The notes beneath the pieces are model-generated. The model was not told the origin of the DNA, did not search any database, and saw only the letters and a program-made list of their open reading frames with translations. This document shows, piece after piece, positions 1 through 5,036 of a stretch of 5,036 bases of DNA. This stretch comes from Flavobacteriia bacterium. GTDB lineage: Bacteria; Bacteroidota; Bacteroidia; Flavobacteriales; Flavobacteriaceae. The position numbers and the translations under genes were made by a program. The stretch is from NCBI GenBank assembly GCA_011330545.1, contig DRQI01000081.1, positions 1 to 5,036 on the forward strand, in the 5' to 3' direction. Position 1 is the first letter of the stretch. Each line of letters starts with the position of its first letter.

Positions 1-1638
1 ATACCGGTATTAAAAGAAGCCGTAGAAAGTATAAAACTTTGTTTTAACCAGCGATACGGAGCGTTGCTAAAAGAAAAAAAAGAAGCCTTTATGGCCGATG
101 GCGGTAATGAAATAGACTTTCAATATTCAAGCCCTATTAAATCTAAGTATAACGATTTACTTTTTGAATTTAAAGTAAAACGGCAACGTTATTACAAACA
201 GTTAGAAGACGAGCAAAAAGAAAATTTAGCCAAACGGATAGCCTTAATAGAAGAACTCAAAGATTTGATAAACAATGCCGAGCCGTCAACCATGTACAAT
301 CAGTTTCGCGATTTGCAGCAACGGTGGCGGGCAGTAGGTAAAATTCCTCGGGCAAAATACAATGATATATGGCGTACGTACCACCATCATGTAGAGCGCT
401 TTTATGATTTATTGCATTTGAGTAATGATTTTAGGGATTTAGATTTTAAGCATAATTTAGAAGAAAAGTTAAAGCTAGTAGAAAAAGCCGAAGCCTTGGC
501 AGAAAGTGATGATTTGAATAAAGCATTTAAAGAATTACAAGTATTGCACAAGTTATGGAAAGAAGATATTGGCCCCGTTGCCAGAGAGTACCGGGAAGAT
601 ATTTGGGAGCGTTTTAGCAAGGCCACCAAAAAAATTCACGAGCAACGGCACGAACTACAAAAAGAGCTCGAGTCTAAATATGAAGAAAATGTAATTTTAA
701 AAAGAGAATTGATTGCTAAAATAAATAATTTGGTAGACGGAGCCCTTAATTCTCATAAGCTATGGCAACAAAAAATTAGGGAGCTGGAAGCCATTCGCAA
801 AGAATTTTTTAGTATCGGACGCGTGCCCAGGGCACTGAATGAAAAAATTTGGACAGAGTTTAAAGACGCTACACGTGCTTTTAATAGAGAAAAAAATAAT
901 TTTTATAAAAGTATAAAAAGAGGCCAGCATGAAAACCTTGCTAAAAAGAATGCCTTGGTAGAAAAAGCCGAAGCCCTAAAAGACAGTGAAGATTGGGATA
1001 CTACCACAGAGATTATGAAGCAAATCCAAGCCGAATGGAAAACGATTGGGCATGTACCCCGAAAGTATTCTGATAAAATCTGGAATCGTTTCAAAGCGGC
1101 TTGTAACCATTATTTTGACAGGTTACACGGCGTACAAGACGAAGCCAATAAAGAGCAGGTAGAAGCATTTACTAAGAAGAAAGAATTGTTAGAAAACCTT
1201 AAAAGCCAGGCCGATAAAGGCGAACCGCTTACCTTAGAGGTAATTAACAGTTATATTGATGATTGGCGGGCTTTGGGTAGTTTGCCAAGCAATATGCGCC
1301 ATTTGGAAACCAAATTCAATAAAACGTTGCAGAACTTATATGCGAAGTTAGACTTAGACGAAAAAGAAATAGCCCTGTTAAAGTTCAAAAATACGATCAA
1401 TACCTATATTTCGCAACGTAATTTTCGCAAAGTAGACAATGAACAATTATTCGTAAGGAAAAAAATTGATGAGGTAACCCGCGAAATTCAACAGTTAGAA
1501 AATAATATCAGCTTTATTTCAAATGCAGACGATGACAATCCATTGCTAAAAAATGTGCGTTCTAATATAGAGAACTATCGCGAGCAACTGGCCATATGGA
1601 AAGCCAAATTAGAGTATGTTACCGGGTTAGATTACTAA
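1..1638 (+). CDS. DUF349 repeat protein, 5' end outside the window
   Basis: The frame is open from base 1 and ends at TAA 1636-1638, giving 545 residues. The first visible residues (IPVLKEAVESIKLCF) already look like the second half of a repeat, so the true start lies upstream and the internal TTG at 64 is not the start. DUF349 units follow the pattern W..(V/I)G.(I/V)PR....(I)W..F. They centre near window residues 109 (WRAVGKIPR), 186 (WKEDIGPVAREY), 270 (FFSIGRVPR, Trp replaced by Phe), 346 (WKTIGHVPR) and 422 (WRALGSLPS, the most degenerate), a period of about 77 residues. A further partial unit may lie around residues 43-70. The protein is highly charged, rich in Lys and Glu, and predicted almost entirely helical, with no signal peptide or membrane segment, so it is probably cytoplasmic. 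A YHHHVE motif sits at residues 127-132. Long DUF349 proteins of this kind are widespread in Bacteroidota, but I know of no established function and assign none. It converges with the lipoprotein gene to its right. Confidence 0.93.
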   Translation: MPVLKEAVESIKLCFNQRYGALLKEKKEAFMADGGNEIDFQYSSPIKSKYNDLLFEFKVKRQRYYKQLEDEQKENLAKRIALIEELKDLINNAEPSTMYNQFRDLQQRWRAVGKIPRAKYNDIWRTYHHHVERFYDLLHLSNDFRDLDFKHNLEEKLKLVEKAEALAESDDLNKAFKELQVLHKLWKEDIGPVAREYREDIWERFSKATKKIHEQRHELQKELESKYEENVILKRELIAKINNLVDGALNSHKLWQQKIRELEAIRKEFFSIGRVPRALNEKIWTEFKDATRAFNREKNNFYKSIKRGQHENLAKKNALVEKAEALKDSEDWDTTTEIMKQIQAEWKTIGHVPRKYSDKIWNRFKAACNHYFDRLHGVQDEANKEQVEAFTKKKELLENLKSQADKGEPLTLEVINSYIDDWRALGSLPSNMRHLETKFNKTLQNLYAKLDLDEKEIALLKFKNTINTYISQRNFRKVDNEQLFVRKKIDEVTREIQQLENNISFISNADDDNPLLKNVRSNIENYREQLAIWKAKLEYVTGLDY

Positions 1639-1717
1639 GTTCTACACAATGGGTTTTATGTAATTAATAACTTGTAAAAATCTGATTATAAATATGTTGT
1701 CATTGTGATGTGGAAGA

Positions 1718-1753
1718 AATCTCAATTCTGTTTTTTTGAGATTCGCTTTTTTT
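1718..1753 (+). terminator. Candidate intrinsic terminator after the DUF349 gene
   Basis: AATCTCAA (1718-1725) and TTGAGATT (1736-1743) form a perfect 8-bp stem with a 10-nt, T-rich loop. After CGC, a run of seven T follows at 1747-1753. The stem is AT-rich and the T-run starts three bases after it, so this is weaker than a textbook terminator. It lies about 80 nt after the DUF349 stop and on the correct strand for that gene. There is no comparable T-run on the other strand, so it would not serve the lipoprotein gene. Confidence 0.4.
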
Positions 1754-1767
1754 GCCGGCAGGCCGGT
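1754..1767. repeat. Small GC-rich hairpin in the convergent intergenic region
   Basis: GCCGG (1754-1758) and CCGGT (1763-1767) can fold over a CAGG loop, with one G-T pair. The block sits immediately after the seven-T run in otherwise AT-rich DNA. It could reinforce transcript ends between the two convergent genes, or be a copy of a short GC-rich interspersed repeat of the TGCCGGCAGG type that I recall from some Bacteroidota genomes. Only one copy is clear in this window, so dispersal is not shown. Confidence 0.3.
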
Positions 1768-1841
1768 TCACTACATTCGCACCACATTACCCACGAAGTT
1801 TCTGTACTGAATAACATTGTAAATAGAATGCCCAAAAGCAA

Positions 1842-2249
1842 TTATTTTTGTATTCTTACATATTTTTCAAAGCAAGGCTCCATACAAGAATATTGTAAGA
1901 CTAAAGCATCGTTTTCAAGCCTAAAATGAATGATTAAATCAGTACCTTCCAATTGACAGTTGTCAGGGCGTATTGTTTTTTCTTTTAACGAATACGTACC
2001 GCCGGTTTGTTGGCCGGCTGCGGTATCCATCACACATAAGTTTCCGTTTGAAACCACGGTGCCATTGCTAAAAAATTCAAGGGTTTTGTCGCTGGCAACC
2101 CTATTGAAAATACCTTTGCCATTTCCGGGGTCTACCAATACTTCCGTCAATTTCCACTTGCCAATCAAATCCTTATTTTTTGAATTGTTTTTTACGCATG
2201 AAATGCATAGAAAAGAGCTAATTATCAAAATTACAGTGAACCTTTTCAT
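1842..2249 (-). CDS. Small lipoprotein with a lipocalin-like domain
   Basis: This is a complete 135-residue protein. The N-terminus has a short basic start (MKR), a hydrophobic stretch at residues 4-16 and a lipobox-like CISC ending at Cys18, the likely lipidated residue. Cys rather than Leu at -3 makes the lipobox slightly atypical. The residues after Cys18 (VKNNSKNKD) are basic or neutral and lack the acidic residues common in Bacteroidota surface-export signals, so a periplasm-facing anchor is more likely than surface display; that is inference. The mature part begins with LIGKWKLTEV, the G.W signature that opens the beta-barrel of lipocalin-like families. It continues through alternating beta-type segments: KTLEFFSNGTVV, GGTYSLKEKTI, LIIHFRLENDALVL. 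Mature cysteines at 72, 98, 122 and 126 could form two disulfides in the periplasm. The start codon lies 26 nt after the fabH stop on the same strand, with no Shine-Dalgarno, so it is probably co-transcribed with fabH. The ligand is unknown. Confidence 0.82.
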   Translation of the reverse strand: MKRFTVILIISSFLCISCVKNNSKNKDLIGKWKLTEVLVDPGNGKGIFNRVASDKTLEFFSNGTVVSNGNLCVMDTAAGQQTGGTYSLKEKTIRPDNCQLEGTDLIIHFRLENDALVLQYSCMEPCFEKYVRIQK

Positions 2250-2275
2250 TGCTATCGGCTAATTTCGAATATTTT

Positions 2276-3280
2276 TTACCATCGAATGATAATACTTCCC
2301 CAAGTAAATCCACTGCCAAAAGCAGCCAATACTACCAAATCATTGTCTTTTATTTTTCCTTTTTCCCAAGCTTCGGTCAAAGCAATAATAATTGATGCGG
2401 CCGTAGTATTGCCGTATTTCATAATATTATTGTACACTTGGCTGTCGGTCAAGCCAAACTTTTTTTGTACGAATTGTGAAATTCGCAAATTCGCTTGATG
2501 CGGAATAAACATGTCAATATCACTAGCTTCTAATTTATTGGCGTGTAAGCCTTCGAGTATAACTTCGCTAAATCTCACAACGGCATTTTTAAACACAAAA
2601 GTACCGTCCATATAAGGAAAATAAGAAATATCTTCGCCATTAGAAGCGATTATTTCGGGTACCCAATGGGCGATACTCGGCGATTTTACAATCAATTTAT
2701 CGGCATATTTGCCTTCACTGTGCAAATGCGAAGAAAGGATGCCTTTGGTGGTATCTTCGCTTCTCGATAAAATACAAGCTCCGGCACCATCGCCAAAAAT
2801 AACAGAAACCCCTCTTCCGCGAGTGGTTTTATCCAATCCGTTTGAATGGTATTCGGCACCAATCACCAAAATATTTTTATACATTCCGGTTTTGATAAAT
2901 TGGTCTGCTGTAGAAAGTGCGTAGATAAATCCAGAACATTGGTTTCTGATATCGATGGCACCTACGGTTGGCAATTCTAATAAATTTTGAACCATCACCC
3001 CACAGCCCGGAAAATAATAATCGGGACTTAACGTGGCAAAAACAATAAAATCAATGTCATCTTTTGACAAACCCGAACGTTCAATAGCAATTTTAGCGGC
3101 TTTAACACCCATAATGGCAGAAGTATCTTCACTGCCTTCGGGTATCCAATGGCGCTCTTTGATACCGGTACGCTCTTGAATCCACGCATCATTGGTATCC
3201 ATAAGTTTTGCTAAATCATCATTGGTTACAACAGTATCCGGCACATAAAAGCCAAGTCCGGTAATTTTTGAATTATACAT
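2276..3280 (-). CDS. fabH: Beta-ketoacyl-ACP synthase III (FabH family)
   Basis: This is a complete 334-residue cytoplasmic thiolase-fold enzyme of normal FabH length. FabH condenses an acyl-CoA primer with malonyl-ACP to start fatty-acid chains. The catalytic triad is intact: Cys115 in RNQCSGF, His261 in IPHQAN and Asn291 in YGNTTAAS. Other family marks are DAWIQERTGIKER (Trp33 and Arg37 match the CoA-contacting region of E. coli FabH), Phe90 in the primer pocket segment YYFPG, Arg156 before the FGDGAGA motif (162-168), and the C-terminal GSGFTWGSIIIRW. The bases around the active-site Cys differ from the E. coli AAACAGF context. Together with the lack of rpmF, plsX or acc neighbours, this suggests a second FabH-type paralogue in Bacteroidota rather than the main housekeeping copy. 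It could therefore act in specialised lipid or secondary-metabolite priming. The start gives the expected MYNSKITGLGFYVP opening and has no Shine-Dalgarno. The lipoprotein gene follows after 26 nt. Confidence 0.95.
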   Translation of the reverse strand: MYNSKITGLGFYVPDTVVTNDDLAKLMDTNDAWIQERTGIKERHWIPEGSEDTSAIMGVKAAKIAIERSGLSKDDIDFIVFATLSPDYYFPGCGVMVQNLLELPTVGAIDIRNQCSGFIYALSTADQFIKTGMYKNILVIGAEYHSNGLDKTTRGRGVSVIFGDGAGACILSRSEDTTKGILSSHLHSEGKYADKLIVKSPSIAHWVPEIIASNGEDISYFPYMDGTFVFKNAVVRFSEVILEGLHANKLEASDIDMFIPHQANLRISQFVQKKFGLTDSQVYNNIMKYGNTTAASIIIALTEAWEKGKIKDNDLVVLAAFGSGFTWGSIIIRW

Positions 3281-3304
3281 ATTTCAGTCAATTATTTACA
3301 GTTT

Positions 3305-3312
3305 CAAATATA
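3305..3312 (-). promoter_or_regulatory. Candidate fabH promoter, -7 element
   Basis: On the minus strand this reads TATATTTG, an exact match to the Bacteroidota primary-sigma -7 consensus TAnnTTTG. Its downstream edge is 24 nt from the fabH ATG, implying a leader of roughly 20 nt. About 20 nt further upstream there is only a TTTAC-like stretch (3336-3340) rather than a clean TTG -33 box, so the call rests on the -7 element and its position. Confidence 0.5.
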
Positions 3313-3476
3313 GATAAAATATTATGCATAGAATAGTAAATTGCAGTTTGTATTCAGTTCGCTTATAAGAAGTACAATGAGACACTTTTTTAGCTAATTG
3401 AAAAAGTTTAAACGAGTTCAATCATAAATAATTGAGTGAAAGGAGATGCAATGGCCTATTTTTTTAACCGTTGTAC

Positions 3477-3516
3477 TGCCATCTTGTCATTTTATGAGTT
3501 TTGGTATTTTTTTTGA
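3477..3516 (+). promoter_or_regulatory. Candidate htpG control region (TGnCA pair plus sigma-54-like element)
   Basis: Two TGnCA half-sites, TGCCA (3477-3481) and TGTCA (3485-3489), are repeated with an 8-bp offset. Fourteen bases after the second comes TTGG (3501-3504). The GG is followed by exactly 10 bases and then GA (3515-3516), which resembles the sigma-54 -24/-12 layout (GG-N10-GC) with the final C changed to A. The ATG is 80 nt downstream, leaving room for a leader of roughly 70 nt. A direct-repeat operator beside a stress promoter would suit a heat-shock gene. The match is imperfect, and a primary-sigma reading (TTTGAC as -33) lacks a good TAnnTTTG partner, so the assignment is tentative. 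Confidence 0.35.
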
Positions 3517-3596
3517 CTGTTACCTTAGCAGAGAAATTAAACTGAAATTAACAAAATTCGTGCATACGCTCGAATTACAAATAAAAACTATTCATT

Positions 3597-5036
3597 ATGG
3601 CAAAAGGAACAATTAATGTTTCGGTCGAAAATATATTTCCACTGATAAAGAAATTTTTGTATTCAGACCACGAGATATTTTTACGCGAATTGATCTCAAA
3701 CGCTACAGATGCGTCATTAAAGCTAAAGCACTTGGCATCGGTTGGCGATTATAAAGGCAATGTAGACGATTTATTGATAGAAGTAAAAATTGATAAAGAC
3801 GCTAAAACACTTCATATCATTGACAATGGTATCGGTATGACCGAAGCAGAAGTAAAAAAATATATCAATGAGATTGCTTTTTCGGGAGCCGAAGATTTTT
3901 TAGCTAAGTTTAAGGATAAAAAGGCAGATGATGCGGGCATTATTGGCCATTTCGGACTTGGTTTCTACTCATCTTTTATGGTGGCTAAAGAAGTAGAAAT
4001 TATTACCAAATCATACAAAAAAGGAAGCAAAGCAGTACATTGGGCCTGTGACGGCTCCCCTGAATTTACCTTGGTTGATGCCGATAAAAAAGAGAGAGGT
4101 ACAGAAATTGTATTGCATATAGATGACGATTCTACTGAATTTTTAGAAGAAGGCAGAATACGCGAATTGTTATTAAAATACAATAAATTTATGCCGATAC
4201 CGATTAAATTCGGAACCAAAGAAATACCCGACCCCAAACACAAACCCAAAACTACCAAAGACAAAGACGGCAAAGAGGTTACCGAACCCCAAAAGATGAT
4301 TACGGTTGATAATATTATCAACAATCCGAATCCGGCATGGACAAAATCCCCTAAAAGTTTAAAAGATGAAGATTACCTCGCCTTTTACAGGGAATTATAT
4401 CCTATGCAATTTGAAGAACCTCTATTTCATATCCACCTAAATGTAGATTATCCGTTTCACTTAACCGGAATCTTGTATTTCCCTAAGTTGACTACCAATT
4501 TAGACATTCAAAAAGACAGGATACAACTCTATCAAAATCAGGTATTTGTAACCGATAATGTAGAAGGTATCGTTCCTGAATTTTTACAGATGTTGAGAGG
4601 AGTAATCGATTCGCCCGACATTCCGTTAAACGTATCGAGAAGTTATCTGCAAGCAGACGGAGCCGTAAAGAAAATTTCGTCATACATCACTAAAAAAGTA
4701 GGCGATAAGCTGCAATCTTTATTTAAAAAAGACAGGGAAGCCTTTGAGAAAAAATGGAATGATATTAAAATTGTCATCGAATACGGAATGCTTTCTGAGC
4801 CCAAATTCTTTGAAAAGGCACAGAAATTTGCATTGTATCCAACAGTTGATGATACCTATTTTACCTTTGAAGAACTGATTGCTAAAATCAAAGACAATCA
4901 AACAGATAAAGATAAAAATATAGTGGTATTGTACGCTTCTAATAAAGAAGAGCAACACAGTTATATACAAGAGGCCAAAGATAAAGGTTATGAAGTATTG
5001 TTATTAGATTCGCCCATTGTACCTCATTTAATTCAG
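3597..5036 (+). CDS. htpG: HtpG, bacterial Hsp90 chaperone, 3' end outside the window
   Basis: An uninterrupted frame of 480 codons runs from ATG 3597 to the right edge without a stop. HtpG is an ATP-driven cytosolic homodimeric chaperone of the GHKL ATPase fold that remodels client proteins, often together with DnaK. The N-terminal ATPase domain shows RELISNATDAS (Glu31 as the general base, Asn35 binding Mg-ATP), DNGIGM (76-81) and the lid motif IGHFGLGFYSSF (116-127). A Lys/Pro-rich linker spans about 205-248 and leads into the middle domain with FYRELYP, DIQKDRIQLY and LNVSRSYLQ. Arg348 in the last corresponds to the ATP-contacting Arg336 of E. coli HtpG. The sequence breaks off near the end of the middle domain, so the C-terminal dimerisation domain (very roughly 130-150 residues) is missing only because of the window edge. 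The start gives MAKGTINVSVENIFPLIKKF, the normal N-terminus for this group, behind an A-rich leader without Shine-Dalgarno. It is divergent from fabH and likely heat-inducible by family analogy. Confidence 0.97.
   Translation, partial: MAKGTINVSVENIFPLIKKFLYSDHEIFLRELISNATDASLKLKHLASVGDYKGNVDDLLIEVKIDKDAKTLHIIDNGIGMTEAEVKKYINEIAFSGAEDFLAKFKDKKADDAGIIGHFGLGFYSSFMVAKEVEIITKSYKKGSKAVHWACDGSPEFTLVDADKKERGTEIVLHIDDDSTEFLEEGRIRELLLKYNKFMPIPIKFGTKEIPDPKHKPKTTKDKDGKEVTEPQKMITVDNIINNPNPAWTKSPKSLKDEDYLAFYRELYPMQFEEPLFHIHLNVDYPFHLTGILYFPKLTTNLDIQKDRIQLYQNQVFVTDNVEGIVPEFLQMLRGVIDSPDIPLNVSRSYLQADGAVKKISSYITKKVGDKLQSLFKKDREAFEKKWNDIKIVIEYGMLSEPKFFEKAQKFALYPTVDDTYFTFEELIAKIKDNQTDKDKNIVVLYASNKEEQHSYIQEAKDKGYEVLLLDSPIVPHLIQ

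Larger units (their letters stand above)
3281..3596. other. Divergent intergenic region between fabH and htpG
   Basis: This 316-nt, strongly AT-rich stretch separates two genes transcribed away from each other, so it should contain both promoters. The left end carries the TATATTTG box for fabH. The right third carries the TGCCA/TGTCA pair and the GG-N10-GA element proposed for htpG. The middle (about 3340-3440) shows nothing I can name beyond an 8-bp palindrome, GTTTAAAC, at 3406-3413. A 21-codon reading frame preceded by AGGAG lies at 3451-3516 but overlaps the proposed htpG control elements. No tRNA, riboswitch or CRISPR repeat was recognised. Confidence 0.7.

Noticed and set aside
64..66. 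TTG as the start codon of the DUF349 gene
   Set aside because: The same frame is open back to base 1 and the upstream residues fit the tail of a preceding DUF349 unit, so the gene simply enters the window from the left.
402..1094. Minus-strand open frames at 402-629 and 903-1094
   Set aside because: They lie antisense inside the well-supported DUF349 gene, are Ser/Phe/Leu-rich as expected of reversed Lys/Glu codons, and resemble no protein family.
1747..1766. Insertion-sequence end or CRISPR-like repeat at the GC-rich block
   Set aside because: There is no transposase, no target-site duplication and no regularly spaced copy. Only a short hairpin can be supported.
1705..2262. Plus-strand open frames at 1705-1929 and 1960-2262
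   Set aside because: Both mostly overlap the lipoprotein gene on the opposite strand, whose signal peptide, lipobox and GKW motif are convincing. The plus-strand products show no domain.
2286..2924. Plus-strand open frames at 2286-2498 and 2709-2924
   Set aside because: They are antisense to the intact fabH gene and have no recognisable motif.
3965..4970. Minus-strand open frames within the htpG region, including hydrophobic ones at 3965-4324 and 4719-4970
   Set aside because: htpG is unmistakable on the plus strand through this whole stretch. The apparent membrane-like character comes from reverse complements of Lys/Glu/Asp codons.

Overview
The window looks like ordinary chromosomal DNA from a member of the Bacteroidota. 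It is AT-rich. The four proteins have the sequence character of that phylum: a multi-repeat DUF349 protein, a small lipoprotein with a lipocalin-like fold, a FabH-type synthase with an Arg-Asn-Gln-Cys active-site context, and an HtpG with the GHFGLGFYS lid motif. None of the three visible start codons has a convincing Shine-Dalgarno sequence. One promoter-like box fits the Bacteroidota -7 consensus TAnnTTTG. I cannot place the organism below phylum level.

Layout from left to right. Positions 1-1638 (+) hold the 3' portion of a DUF349-repeat gene whose start lies outside the window. Positions 1639-1841 are a short convergent intergenic stretch with a candidate terminator hairpin and a small GC-rich hairpin. 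Positions 1842-2249 (-) encode a 135-residue lipoprotein. Just upstream of it on the same strand, 2276-3280 (-) encodes a complete beta-ketoacyl-ACP synthase III. The 26-nt gap between them suggests a two-gene transcript led by fabH. Positions 3281-3596 are a divergent intergenic region that should hold the promoters of fabH (leftward) and htpG (rightward). Positions 3597-5036 (+) are the first 480 codons of htpG, which runs off the right edge still open.

The genes do not form an obvious pathway. FabH primes fatty-acid or related acyl-chain synthesis in the cytoplasm. The lipoprotein is envelope-anchored, HtpG is the bacterial Hsp90 chaperone, and the DUF349 protein has no established biochemical role that I can name. 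Only the fabH-lipoprotein pair looks co-transcribed.

I see no mobile element, CRISPR array, tRNA, rRNA or phage gene, and no evidence of a new multi-gene system. The points most worth a second look are the putative htpG control region, the fabH-lipoprotein pairing outside the usual fatty-acid gene context, and the uncharacterised repeat protein with its Tyr-His-His-His motif.
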